DNA of 64,000 nt, taken from Hymenobacter frigidus (lineage in GTDB: Bacteria; Bacteroidota; Bacteroidia; Cytophagales; Hymenobacteraceae). A program made the position numbers and the translations under genes. The notes under the pieces are model-generated. The model was not told the DNA's origin. It searched no databases and worked only from the letters and a program-made list of their open reading frames with translations. Of the stretch, positions 42,779 through 50,585 are shown piece by piece (positions within the stretch are counted from its first letter, which is position 1; each line of letters starts with the position of its first letter). Location: the NCBI RefSeq assembly GCF_014640435.1, contig NZ_BMGY01000013.1:36885-100884 (forward strand), read 5' to 3'.

Positions 42779-42889
42779 AGAACGTCATGCTGAGCTTGCC
42801 GAAGCATCTCGCGTGGGGTAGTAATTCAATCGCAAGAAAAGAATTACTGCTGCCTGCGCGATGCTTTGGCAAGCTCAGCATGACGTTCT
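42779..42889. repeat. Dispersed intergenic palindrome, copy 8
   Basis: The arms start AGAACGTCATGCTGAGCTTG and end AAGCTCAGCATGACGTTCT around a loop of about 30 bases. It lies between the TonB receptor and hslV. Confidence 0.9.
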
Positions 42890-42936
42890 TATTTTATTCA
42901 AACACCCATGACGGCCGCTACTGCGCCTGCCCGTTG

Positions 42937-42944
42937 TATTTTTG
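42937..42944 (+). promoter_or_regulatory. -7 promoter element of hslV
   Basis: TATTTTTG, an exact TAnnTTTG match, ends seven bases before the hslV ATG at 42952. Transcription would begin at or next to the start codon, which predicts a leaderless mRNA. Confidence 0.6.
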
Positions 42945-42951
42945 CCCCATT

Positions 42952-43494
42952 ATGCAAGCAAAAATCCGCTCTACTACCGTCCTGGGCGTGCGCCACAACG
43001 GGGAAATCGCCGTCGGGGCCGACGGCCAGGCCACCATGGACAAGCACGTAGCCAAAGGCAACGTCCGCAAAATCCGCAAGCTGCAAGACGGTAAAGTCGT
43101 GACCGGGTTCGCTGGCTCCACGGCTGATGCCTTCATGCTGCTTGACAAGTTCGACGAGAAGCTCACCAGCTACGGCGGCAACCTCAAGCGCGCCGCCATC
43201 GAGCTGGCCAAAGAATGGCGCAAGGACCAGTACCTGCGCAAGCTGGAAGCCATGATGGTGGTGGCCGATAAAGACGAGCTGCTAATCCTGAGCGGCACCG
43301 GCGACGTATTGGAGCCCGATTCCGACGTGGCCGCCATCGGCTCCGGGGCCATGTATGCCCAGGCCGCCGCGCTGGCTCTCAAGAAACACGCGCCTCACCT
43401 CACCGCCCGCCAGATGGTGGAAGACGCGCTGCACATCGCGGCCGATATCTGCATCTACACCAATCACAATCTGATGATTGAATCGCCGGTTTAG
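42952..43494 (+). CDS. hslV: ATP-dependent protease subunit HslV
   Basis: I use ATG 42952 (M-Q-A-K-I-R-S-T-T-V), 180 residues. The N-terminal threonine protease region is 'STTVLGVRHNGEIAVGADGQ', so a short propeptide must be removed to expose the catalytic Thr. Other family marks are 'KVVTGFAGSTADAFML', 'KLEAMMVVADKDELL', 'AIGSGAMYAQAAALAL' and 'DICIYTNHNLMIE'. HslV forms the double-hexamer peptidase that works with the HslU ATPase. HslU is not in the window. Confidence 0.94.
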   Translation: MQAKIRSTTVLGVRHNGEIAVGADGQATMDKHVAKGNVRKIRKLQDGKVVTGFAGSTADAFMLLDKFDEKLTSYGGNLKRAAIELAKEWRKDQYLRKLEAMMVVADKDELLILSGTGDVLEPDSDVAAIGSGAMYAQAAALALKKHAPHLTARQMVEDALHIAADICIYTNHNLMIESPV

Positions 43495-43519
43495 CCGGAA
43501 TTACAACACCCAAGCAGCG

Positions 43520-43608
43520 CGTCATGCTGAGCGCAGTCGAAGCATCTCTACCTCGATAGTAACTAATACTTGCGCGATAGAGATGCTTCGACTGCGCTCA
43601 GCATGACG
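43520..43608. repeat. Dispersed intergenic palindrome, copy 9
   Basis: The arms start CGTCATGCTGAGCGCAGTCG and end GACTGCGCTCAGCATGACG; they pair perfectly over about 32 bases. It lies between hslV and the deoxyhypusine-synthase-like gene. Confidence 0.9.
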
Positions 43609-43657
43609 GTCTTTCTGCCTGACCCCAAAACGCATAACAACACCCCAATTCTTCCAA

Positions 43658-44629
43658 ATGCAAGTATCCAATTTTCTCCGTCACCACTTCCGCCACTTCA
43701 ACGCGGCCGCCCTCATCGACGCCGCCGATGGCTATAACAAGCACCTCGCCGAGGGTGGTAAAATGATGATTACCCTGGCCGGAGCCATGAGCACCGCCGA
43801 AATGGGTATTCAGCTGGCCGAGCTGATTCGCCAGGATAAAGTGCAGATTATCAGCTGCACCGGGGCCAACCTGGAGGAGGATATCTTCAACCTCGTAGCC
43901 CACGATTTCTACGAGCGGGTGCCCAACTACCGTGACCTGACCGCAGCCGACGAAACCGCCCTGCTCAAGCGTCACATGAACCGCGTGACCGATACCTGCA
44001 TCCCGGAGGAAGAGGCCATGCGCCGCATCGAGCATACCGTACTCAAGTTCTGGGAAAAGGCTGACAAGGCCGGCGAAGCTTACTTTCCCCACGAATTTTT
44101 TTACCAGATTCTGCTTTCGGGCGAGCTGGAGCAGTACTATCAGATTGACCCCAAAGACTCCTGGATGCTGGCCGCCGCCGAGAAAAATCTGCCCATCATC
44201 TGCCCCGGCTGGGAAGATTCTACGCTCGGCAACATCTACGCCGGCCATGTGATGACGGGTGATATCAAGAACGTGCACACCATGCGTACCGGTATTCAGT
44301 ACATGATGTACCTGGCCGACTGGTACACTGCCCAGGCCACCGATGACAGCACGGTGGGCTTCTTCCAGATTGGCGGCGGCATTGCCGGCGACTTCCCCAT
44401 CTGCGTGGTACCCATGCTGCACCAGGACCTGGGCCGCACCACCGTGCCGCTGTGGGGCTATTTCTGCCAGATTTCGGATTCTACCACCAGCTACGGCAGC
44501 TACTCGGGCGCCGTGCCCAATGAGAAAATCACCTGGGGCAAGCTGGGCGAAAAAACGCCGAAGTTCATCATCGAATCGGACGCTACCATTGTGGCGCCGC
44601 TGGTGTTCGCCATTGTGCTGGGGCAGTAG
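43658..44629 (+). CDS. Deoxyhypusine synthase family protein
   Basis: This is 323 residues of the NAD-dependent deoxyhypusine synthase fold. NAD and substrate motifs are 'MITLAGAMSTAEMGIQLAEL', 'ISCTGANLEEDIFNLVAHDF', 'IGGGIAGDFPICVVPML' and 'SGAVPNEKITWGKL', where the Lys corresponds to the enzyme-imine Lys. Bacteria have no eIF5A, so the product is probably a polyamine enzyme such as homospermidine synthase, or modifies another protein; this is inference from known bacterial homologues. It follows hslV across a palindrome. Confidence 0.9.
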   Translation: MQVSNFLRHHFRHFNAAALIDAADGYNKHLAEGGKMMITLAGAMSTAEMGIQLAELIRQDKVQIISCTGANLEEDIFNLVAHDFYERVPNYRDLTAADETALLKRHMNRVTDTCIPEEEAMRRIEHTVLKFWEKADKAGEAYFPHEFFYQILLSGELEQYYQIDPKDSWMLAAAEKNLPIICPGWEDSTLGNIYAGHVMTGDIKNVHTMRTGIQYMMYLADWYTAQATDDSTVGFFQIGGGIAGDFPICVVPMLHQDLGRTTVPLWGYFCQISDSTTSYGSYSGAVPNEKITWGKLGEKTPKFIIESDATIVAPLVFAIVLGQ

Positions 44630-44679
44630 GTTGACGAGCGGCGGCTGAACCAGTCGCCGCTCATTGCAGTTTTAATGAA

Positions 44680-44901
44680 ATGAAAAGCAACGTTCAATAC
44701 CTCACCAACGAAGCTGGCGAGCGCACCGCTGTGGTGGTAGCCTATGCCGAGTGGGAAAAGCTGCAACGTCGGCAACAGCAGCTCCGGCAGAAACTGCAAA
44801 TTATGCAGGGCATCAGCGCCGGTTTTGCCGAGGTGAAGGGAGCACAGCGGGCCGGGCAACCGCTCCCTTCGTTGCGCAAGTTTTTGGACGATGCCGGTTA
44901 A
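44680..44901 (+). CDS. Antitoxin of a type II toxin-antitoxin pair (Phd/RelB-like)
   Basis: This is 73 residues. The N-terminal part 'NVQYLTNEAGERTAVVVAYAEWEKLQ' split as 'QYLTNEAGERTAVVVAYA' and 'EWEKLQRRQQQL' is the usual Phd/RelB-like DNA-binding beginning, with a helical toxin-binding C-terminal half ('LPSLRKFLDDAG'). It overlaps the toxin reading frame by 11 bases, the normal arrangement for such pairs. Since the toxin is frameshifted, the antitoxin may now be an orphan. Confidence 0.75.
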   Translation: MKSNVQYLTNEAGERTAVVVAYAEWEKLQRRQQQLRQKLQIMQGISAGFAEVKGAQRAGQPLPSLRKFLDDAG

Positions 44902-45233
44902 CATTGTCACCGCGCCGAGTTTTTTGGTGGCAGCCAAGAAGCTGCTGAAGAAGTACCCGTCGCTGAAAGCCGACTTGGCAACATTGGAAGCCCAATTGTT
45001 GGCCAAACTGGACTCTGGTACACCCCCTGGGGCAGAATGCGTGTAAAGTCCGGCTAGCCATTCGTAGCAAAGGCCGGGGCAAGAGCGGTGGGGCCCGCGT
45101 CATTACCCACTTGGAAACGGTGCTTGTAACCGATGAAGCAACCCAAACGGTGAGTTTGCTTTACATCTACGACAAAGCTGATACGGCCAGCATTAGCCAA
45201 CACGAGTTAGAAGACTTGATTAGGAATTTATAG
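44891..45233 (+). pseudogene. RelE/ParE-like toxin, broken by a +1 frameshift in a C run
   Basis: From ATG 44891 the frame gives 'MPVNIVTAPSFLVAAKKLLK' and 'YPSLKADLATLEAQLL', then stops early. If one C is removed from the run of five at 45023-45027, the frame continues as 'GTPLGQNACKVRLAIRSKGR', 'GKSGGARVITHLETVLV' and 'VSLLYIYDKADTAS' to a stop at 45231-45233. This is the RelE/ParE-like pattern 'GTPLG...K.RLAI.SKG.GKSGGARVI'. The cause may be true mutation, slippage-based phase variation or a sequencing error in the homopolymer. Confidence 0.82.
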
Positions 45234-45273
45234 CCAAAGAGCCTGCCGCTGATGAAGCGGCAGGCTCTTTGGC
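45233..45273. terminator. Bidirectional terminator
   Basis: An 18-base perfect stem, GCCAAAGAGCCTGCCGCT with its complement at 45256-45273, encloses a 5-base loop. It lies between the convergent toxin and trans-sulfuration genes. Confidence 0.9.
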
Positions 45274-45294
45274 TTGGTGGCTAATAATTAGTCC

Positions 45295-46602
45295 CTACGC
45301 CATTTCCAACTCCATTTCCTTCACTACCCCCACGGCCTCAAACGCTTGGCTCAAATCCAGCATCAGGTCCTGTGGGTCTTCCACGCCGATGCTCAGGCGA
45401 ATCATTTGCGGGGTGATGCCCATTTCGCGCTGCTCGTCGAGCGTGATGTCGGAGTGGGTCATGGTGCCGGGGTGCTCGGCGAGGCTTTCGGTGCCGCCCA
45501 GGCTCACGGCTAGTTTGATAAGCTTGAGGGCGTTGAGGAAGCGGAAGGCTTCGGCCTCACCGCCCCGGATATCGAAGGAAATCATGGAGCCGGGCGAGAG
45601 GCAGTGGCGGCGGTAGATGTCCTGCTGGGCGGGGTTGTGCTCCAGGTGGGTGAGGTAGTAGGTGCGGGCCACCAGCGGGTGCTGGCGCAGCCAGTCGGCG
45701 ATGGTCTGGGCCGATTGGGCGGCGCGCTCCATGCGCAGCTTCAGGGTTTCCAAACTACGCATCAGCATCCAGCCGGTGTTGGGGTCGCACATGGTGCCCA
45801 TGAAGGTGCGCATGGCTTTGATTTCCTTCATCAGCGGCTTGCTGGCCAGGGCGGCACCGGCAATCAGGTCGGAGTGGCCGCCCAGGAATTTGGTGGCCGA
45901 GTACAACACCACATCGGCCCCGTGCTTGAGCGGGTGCTGGAACACCGGGCCGAGGAAGGTATTATCGACCACGAGGCGCACGGGTTTATCGGCCGTGGCG
46001 TACTGGCGGGCCAGGGCAGCGCAGGCTTCCAGGTCCACGAGGTGGTTGGTGGGGTTGGCGGGCGTTTCGACGAAAATCATGGCCAGGCGGCCGGGCACGA
46101 TGGCGGCGGCACGGGCGGCCAGCTGCGCGGGCGTATCGGTGGGCCGGAAGCCCACGGCCTCAATGCCAAACTTGCGCAGCACGTTTTTCAGGAAGAAGTC
46201 GGAGCCGCCGTACACGGGCTCGGAGTGCAGCACCACGTCGCCGGGCTGCAGCAGGGCCAGCAGCGTGGTGCTGATGGCGGCCATGCCGCTGGCAAAGCTG
46301 GCGGCTTCCTCGGCCCCGTCCCAGAGGCAGAGACGGTGCTCCAGAATCTCCAGGCTCGGGTTGTTGAGGCGGGAGTAAATGAGGCCCATTTCCTCGTCGG
46401 GGTTGGCCTGGCGCAGGCCGTAGGCCAGCTCGAAAAAGGCCTTGCCTTCCTCCGCGTTCTTAAAAACGAAGGTGGAGGTCTGGAAAATGGGGGGCTTGAT
46501 GGCCCCTTCGCTCCAGGCGGGCGTGTAGCCGTAGCTCATCATCAAACTTTCGGGGCGCAGCATTTGGCCGCCGATGTGGGCGTGGTCTTGTAGGTTGGTC
46601 AT
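45295..46602 (-). CDS. Trans-sulfuration PLP enzyme (cystathionine gamma-synthase/methionine gamma-lyase family)
   Basis: I use ATG 46602 (M-T-N-L-Q-D-H-A-H), 435 residues. The Cys/Met metabolism PLP fold is clear: 'IYSRLNNPSLEILEHRLCLW' (substrate and phosphate region), 'ASFASGMAAISTTLLALL', 'HSEPVYGGSDFFL', 'FVETPANPTN', 'VVDNTFLGPVFQHPLKHGAD' and the PLP Lys in 'YSATKFLGGHSD'. It acts on homoserine esters, cystathionine or methionine in sulphur amino-acid metabolism. Synthase, beta/gamma-lyase and methionine gamma-lyase activities cannot be told apart here. It is monocistronic and ends against a strong terminator. Confidence 0.9.
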   Translation of the reverse strand: MTNLQDHAHIGGQMLRPESLMMSYGYTPAWSEGAIKPPIFQTSTFVFKNAEEGKAFFELAYGLRQANPDEEMGLIYSRLNNPSLEILEHRLCLWDGAEEAASFASGMAAISTTLLALLQPGDVVLHSEPVYGGSDFFLKNVLRKFGIEAVGFRPTDTPAQLAARAAAIVPGRLAMIFVETPANPTNHLVDLEACAALARQYATADKPVRLVVDNTFLGPVFQHPLKHGADVVLYSATKFLGGHSDLIAGAALASKPLMKEIKAMRTFMGTMCDPNTGWMLMRSLETLKLRMERAAQSAQTIADWLRQHPLVARTYYLTHLEHNPAQQDIYRRHCLSPGSMISFDIRGGEAEAFRFLNALKLIKLAVSLGGTESLAEHPGTMTHSDITLDEQREMGITPQMIRLSIGVEDPQDLMLDLSQAFEAVGVVKEMELEMA

Positions 46603-46659
46603 GGTGGGTGGGAATGGGGGAGTGAGGCGACGAAGGTAGGATTTTTGGCGATGGGGCAC

Positions 46660-46692
46660 AAAAAATGCCCGCCTTGGGAAAGGCGGGCATTC
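46660..46692 (-). terminator. Rho-independent terminator on the minus strand
   Basis: AATGCCCGCCTT (46664-46675) pairs with AAGGCGGGCATT (46680-46691), with an A run on the left that becomes a T-tract on the minus strand. It would end transcription of the small gene at 46774-46944. Confidence 0.8.
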
Positions 46693-46773
46693 GAAATAAG
46701 AAACAATGTTTCAACGAATCTTAAAACTGCGGGCCAACCGCGGAAACTGCCGCTGAATCCCCAGCGCTAGTGT

Positions 46774-46944
46774 TCAGCTGGCCGTGCGCCGCTGCCGGTA
46801 CGCATCGACCTGCTGACGCAGCACCACCAACAAACTGCCATAATGCTGTTGCGCTTCTTTCCGCCGCTCCAACTGCTGCAAGCGGGCGTTTATCAAATCG
46901 GTAAAGTCTTCTACGGTGTAGGAACGGTGCGGCGCGTTGGACAC
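46774..46944 (-). CDS. Small hypothetical protein (56 aa)
   Basis: I use the GTG at 46944 (V-S-N-A-P-H-R-S-Y). The open frame reaches back to 47139, but the upstream residues read through a region that looks like a decayed gene. The product is a helical, coiled-coil-like peptide ('TVEDFTDLINARLQQLERRK', 'LLVVLRQQVDAYRQRRTAS'). A terminator lies about 80 bases after the stop, which supports a real transcript. No family is recognised. Confidence 0.5.
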   Translation of the reverse strand: MSNAPHRSYTVEDFTDLINARLQQLERRKEAQQHYGSLLVVLRQQVDAYRQRRTAS

Positions 46945-47206
46945 AAACGGAATGGCAAAGGGTAAGCGGGCAGTATAGCCGAGTGCTACGCCTAACACGC
47001 AACGGGTCAAACTTAAGTATTCAAAAATTGAAAATGAAAAATCGGCTTGCTCTGCGACGATGCCCGCCGCGCTCATTTTCAAAAAAATACCGGCTTGCCC
47101 GCCCAAAACCACGGGCGATTTTGGGCGGGCGGCGGGCACAGGCTGCCACAGCTACCGCGTGGCGGCGGCGCGGGGCTGCTTTGGCGCAAGGTTCGGTCGC
47201 AAGTCG

Positions 47207-47590
47207 GGCCAAATACCCCCGGATGGTGAGGCCGGGGCGCGTGAGTATCTGCCAGAAGGTGTGTGCGATTCTCTTGTCCACATGCCAGACGGAGGGCGGC
47301 ACGTCGTGAAATAAGAGGTGCTTCAGGGTGACGCGGTGCGTGTCGGCCGGCTGTCCGCAGTGGGCGCAATACTGGTCGGTCAGGGCCGCGCCGCAGTCGA
47401 GGCAGGCGTGCTGGGCCAGTGGGCCGCCGCCGGAGGCATTTTCAAGGGCGTCGGTGGCTACTACCGCCGCCAGAGGTGTGGAGTAATCGAACGACAGAAG
47501 GGAAGAGTGTCGGAAAAAAAACCAGGAAAATACCTGGAGTCGCAATATTGGAAGTGGCGCATGTGAAAGCAAGGGCACGTACGGCCACAT
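47207..47590 (-). pseudogene. DUF3667 family protein, N-terminal remnant
   Basis: The stretch 'ACLDCGAALTDQYCAHCGQP' is the zinc-ribbon start of DUF3667 (four Cys), followed by 'TLKHLLFHDVPPSVWHVDKR' and 'TFWQILTRPGLTIRGYLA' (to about 47207), which matches the family. After that point the frame turns into Arg/Ala-rich sequence with no membrane segments, whereas DUF3667 proteins go on into several. No ATG stands at the expected start of about 47480. I judge it a truncated remnant of a membrane protein gene. Confidence 0.7.
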
Positions 47591-47686
47591 AGGGGTGCCG
47601 GCGTAAAGCCTGAGTCAGGTGTCGGAGTGTCGCTACACGGCTTGAAGTAGCGGGCGGCATGTTCCCGTAGCCGGCCCGGCATCAAC

Positions 47687-47727
47687 AAAAAAACGCCTTT
47701 CCGCTACATGCGGAAAGGCGTTTTTTT
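47687..47727. terminator. Bidirectional rho-independent terminator
   Basis: ACGCCTTTCCGC pairs with GCGGAAAGGCGT around a 5-base loop, flanked by seven A and seven T. It ends the cytochrome b-like gene on the minus strand. Confidence 0.92.
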
Positions 47728-47745
47728 GTTGGGAAAAAGCAGGGC

Positions 47746-48204
47746 TTAGAACCGGAACAAGGGCCGGTACGGATTCCAAATGCCCCACGGAATCATAATC
47801 AGCACCAGCACCAGGGCCACGCCGAAGTACAGGAAAGCCTTCTTGTGCTTGAGCGTCGCATCGCCCGTTTTTTTGACGACAATGCGGCCCACCTGCGCCA
47901 CGATGGCGGCCAGAATCATTATGGCTACGTGCTCCATACCGAAAAAGCGCGCCGTTGGGTCTTTCATCGCGCCCGCCACCTTCATGGCCTTGAGGCCGTA
48001 GGGGCTGAGGCCGAAATACAGGCCCAGGCCGATAATTATCTGGAGCCATACAAAGCCTGAGAAAGCGGCTCCCATGCCGTTATCGGCCTTCAGGAAGGGG
48101 CGGCGACCGGTCCAGCCCACGTAGGCGCGGTACACGGCAATAAGGCCGAAAATCAGCACGAACCAGCGGGACCAGGAGTGCAGCAGGAGAAGGGATTGGT
48201 ACAT
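47746..48204 (-). CDS. Cytochrome b-like small membrane protein
   Basis: This is 152 residues with four membrane segments. A His lies in the first segment ('LLLLHSWSRWFVLIFG', about residue 9) and another in the third ('FFGMEHVAIMILAAIVAQVG', about residue 92), positions that could bind haem. Bacteroidota proteins of this pattern are commonly called cytochrome b, which I take as the family role without proof. 'IPWGIWNPYRPLFRF' ends the protein. It is monocistronic with a strong terminator. Confidence 0.8.
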   Translation of the reverse strand: MYQSLLLLHSWSRWFVLIFGLIAVYRAYVGWTGRRPFLKADNGMGAAFSGFVWLQIIIGLGLYFGLSPYGLKAMKVAGAMKDPTARFFGMEHVAIMILAAIVAQVGRIVVKKTGDATLKHKKAFLYFGVALVLVLIMIPWGIWNPYRPLFRF

Positions 48205-48262
48205 AAAAAGGGGAAGAGGTGAGCAAAGAAATAAGCAAAAAATACCGCGCTGGTCGAGCTCA

Positions 48263-48442
48263 TTAGGCCGTTACGGCTACGGCAAGCCGCGTTTTATCGT
48301 GGTGCACCACGAACAGCGATAGGTAAGGCACTCGCCAGCCAAACCACCGCCAGAACGGTCTGCCGTGGCTGGCGGCCATAAACGCCGTTGCGAGCAGCAC
48401 GAAAAACAACGGAGTCAGAACAACCATAAGGACCTCAACCAT
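48263..48442 (-). CDS. Small membrane protein, RWFG type, copy 2
   Basis: I use ATG 48442 (M-V-E-V-L-M-V), 59 residues. One long hydrophobic segment ('VLTPLFFVLLATAFMAAS') is followed by 'HGRPFWRWFGWRVPYLSLFV' and a short charged tail. It is a divergent tandem relative of the 71-residue gene at 48553-48768, which has 'YGRSFWRWFGFGLVVPFFSV' at the same place. Function is unknown. Confidence 0.55.
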   Translation of the reverse strand: MVEVLMVVLTPLFFVLLATAFMAASHGRPFWRWFGWRVPYLSLFVVHHDKTRLAVAVTA

Positions 48443-48552
48443 AACAAAACTGCGGTGCTGATGTCGCTGCAAAACTAAGGCCGACAGGGTTGTCATTGGA
48501 CCCGGGTGTTGCGTGGCGCAGGTTTCAGGCGGGGCAAAAGCTGCGCCCACCA

Positions 48553-48768
48553 CTAGGGGCGCGGTAGGCGATTGGTGGCCTCGTCCTCGGTGGCCCGGGT
48601 GCGCATGGCCATGAACAAAGCCACGAATACGGAAAAGAATGGCACCACCAGCCCAAACCCAAACCACCGCCAGAACGACCGGCCGTAGCTATAGGCAATG
48701 TAGCCCGTGATGGGAGCAAAGACCAGTAGGGAAACCGCGAAAATGAGAAGCAGGCGAAGTAAAAACAC
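48553..48768 (-). CDS. Small membrane protein, RWFG type, copy 1
   Basis: This is 71 residues with two hydrophobic segments ('LLLIFAVSLLVFAPITGYIA' and 'GLVVPFFSVFVALFMAM') joined by 'YGRSFWRWFGF'. It is the better preserved of two tandem copies. The pattern of a small two-helix protein with a basic-aromatic loop is common in this group and has no known role. Confidence 0.6.
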   Translation of the reverse strand: MFLLRLLLIFAVSLLVFAPITGYIAYSYGRSFWRWFGFGLVVPFFSVFVALFMAMRTRATEDEATNRLPRP

Positions 48769-48816
48769 GAATTTGGGAATAGAAACGAAGAATAAGTGAA
48801 CTGAGCTGGCGGATTG

Positions 48817-49734
48817 CTACCGCACCTTGCCGCGCTTCACCAAGTAGGCATACAGCACCTTCTCGAAGGGCTCTCGCACATCTACGGGAACAAAATCGAT
48901 GCGGAGTTGGCCGCAGCGCAGCGCCAGCTCCTGCTCGTAGGCCGTCATGGCAGCGCGGTACTGCTCCTTAATCTGACCGGGTTGGAGCTTGATTTCGAGG
49001 CCGGTTTCGACGTCCTCGAAAATGTAGGGACGCTCGGCGAAGTCGAAATCGGCCTCGGTGGCCCGGTCCAGCACGTGGAAAAGCAGCACTTCGTGGTGCT
49101 GGTGCTTGAGGTGCTGCAAAGCGGACAGGGCAGCATCCTGTTCGGCCGCGCCGCGCCCCAGCATGTCGCTGAAGAGAATGACGAGCGAGCGTTTCGGAAT
49201 CTGCTGCGCAATGGCGTGAATGGTGCCGGCCACATCGGTGCCGCGCCCGGTTTTGGGCGCGGGCGGGCGCTCCAGCAGCTGCTGCAGGGCCAGCAGCAGG
49301 GTATGGCGGTGAGTGCTGGTGGAGCGCACCGGCGTCTGCAGCTCAATGGTATCGGCGAAGGTGACGAGGCCCACGGCGTCGCGCTGGCGGGTGAGCAGCG
49401 TGGTGAGCGCGGCCGCCGCCAGAATGCTGAACTTCAGCTTGTCGTAGCCTGGGCTGGGGTAGTACATGCTGGGGCTCACATCGAGCAGCAGGTGGGCGCG
49501 CAGGTTGGTTTCTTCCTCGTAGCGCTTCACAAATAGCTTATCGGTGCGGGCAAATACCTTCCAGTCGATGTGCCGCGTGCTCTCGCCGGGGTTGTAGAGG
49601 CGGTGCTCCGAAAACTCGACCGAAAAGCCGTGGTACGGCGACTGGTGCAGGCCGGTGATGAACCCATCGACCAGCTGGCGGGCCAGAAATTCGAGGTTCT
49701 CGAAGGAGCGGATGGCGGCGAGGTCGAGGGGCAT
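48817..49734 (-). CDS. DUF58 domain-containing protein
   Basis: I use ATG 49734 (M-P-L-D-L-A-A-I), 305 residues; the open frame further upstream lies inside a palindromic repeat and is not coding. The DUF58 core is 'YNPGESTRHIDWKVFARTDK' and 'VKRYEEETNLRAHLLLDVSP', the latter starting a von Willebrand-like fold with a MIDAS-type 'DVSPSM'. In many bacteria it is found with MoxR ATPases and VWA/BatA proteins in stress or aerotolerance operons; no MoxR lies in this window. It is probably cytoplasmic. Confidence 0.9.
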   Translation of the reverse strand: MPLDLAAIRSFENLEFLARQLVDGFITGLHQSPYHGFSVEFSEHRLYNPGESTRHIDWKVFARTDKLFVKRYEEETNLRAHLLLDVSPSMYYPSPGYDKLKFSILAAAALTTLLTRQRDAVGLVTFADTIELQTPVRSTSTHRHTLLLALQQLLERPPAPKTGRGTDVAGTIHAIAQQIPKRSLVILFSDMLGRGAAEQDAALSALQHLKHQHHEVLLFHVLDRATEADFDFAERPYIFEDVETGLEIKLQPGQIKEQYRAAMTAYEQELALRCGQLRIDFVPVDVREPFEKVLYAYLVKRGKVR

Positions 49735-49773
49735 GGGTAAGTGGCGCGAGAAAGGATTTTGGCGCTTGGAAAC

Positions 49774-49882
49774 GTCTGTCATCCTGAGCGCAGCGAAGGA
49801 CCTTATCACCGCTAGAGAGTTGCTAGTAATGCAAGTCTGCAGAAGCATCATAAGGTCCTTCGCTGCGCTCAGGATGACAGAC
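49774..49882. repeat. Dispersed intergenic palindrome, copy 10
   Basis: The arms start GTCTGTCATCCTGAGCGCAG and end CTGCGCTCAGGATGACAGAC around a loop of about 40 bases. It fills the gap between the DUF58 gene and the divergent PUR-alpha-like gene. Confidence 0.9.
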
Positions 49883-50005
49883 TTCAAAGATACCCTTCTA
49901 ACACGGCCACCACTCTAGTCGTCTATCTTTAGCCCGCATTTCGTAAGTTAGGCCTTTCAATCAACCGACCGATTCTATTTCCCACTCATACCCCAACCCA
50001 ACGCC

Positions 50006-50416
50006 GTGGACGACCGTCACGACCAGGAAGAAATTTATACCCAACGCATTAAAGCCGGCAAGCGCACGTACTTCTTCGACGTGAAAGCCACCCGCGGCCA
50101 GGATTACTACCTGACCATCACCGAAAGCAGGCGGCGCCAGAACGGCGACGACTCCGTGAGCTACGAAAAGCATAAAATCTTTCTGTACAAGGAGGATTTT
50201 CTCAAATTTGTGGATGCCCTGCAGGATGCCGTGGACTATGTGCGCGAAGAGCTGCTGAGCCCCGAAGAAGTGGCCGAGCTTGACCGCCCCCGCGACTACG
50301 ACGACCGTGACCAGCCCCGCCGCGAGTTCGACCGCCCTGGGCCGGAACTCGACCGTCCCCGGCCGGAGCTTGACCGCCCCGCTTTTGACCCCAACCGGAG
50401 CGACGACAACTATTAG
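50006..50416 (+). CDS. PUR-alpha-like DNA/RNA-binding protein (DUF3276)
   Basis: This is 136 residues from GTG 50006 (V-D-D-R-H-D). The PUR fold occupies about residues 8-90: 'IYTQRIKAGKRTYFFDVKAT', 'DYYLTITESRRRQNGD' and 'KIFLYKEDFLKFVDAL'. Bacterial single-repeat PUR proteins dimerise and bind nucleic acids. The tail of about 45 residues is acidic-basic and repetitive, with 'LDRP' and 'FDRP' units at about 5-8 residue steps. TATCTTTA upstream at 49924-49931 is one base off the -7 consensus. Confidence 0.9.
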   Translation: MDDRHDQEEIYTQRIKAGKRTYFFDVKATRGQDYYLTITESRRRQNGDDSVSYEKHKIFLYKEDFLKFVDALQDAVDYVREELLSPEEVAELDRPRDYDDRDQPRREFDRPGPELDRPRPELDRPAFDPNRSDDNY

Positions 50417-50522
50417 CAAGGAGTGGTTAACGAGTAGTGGGTAGCGGGTAATTTCCCGGACCAATTTTACCGGCGCGAATGGATGAGAATCTGTTCGCGC
50501 CGTTTTGCGTGGTTGCAAGCCG

Positions 50523-50530
50523 TACCTTTG
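50523..50530 (+). promoter_or_regulatory. -7 promoter element of ychF
   Basis: TACCTTTG, an exact TAnnTTTG match, 55 bases before the ychF ATG. A TTTG lies 15 bases upstream at 50504-50507, closer than the usual spacing. Confidence 0.55.
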
Positions 50531-50585
50531 CGGCCGAATTAGGCTAACGCCTGATTCATAACTCAACATTCAATAACTCCAAAAA

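Noticed and set aside
42787..42951. N-terminal extension of hslV
   Set aside because: It is translated palindrome; the promoter element lies after it and HslV homology begins at 42952.
49735..49887. N-terminal extension of the DUF58 gene
   Set aside because: It is translated palindrome copy 10.
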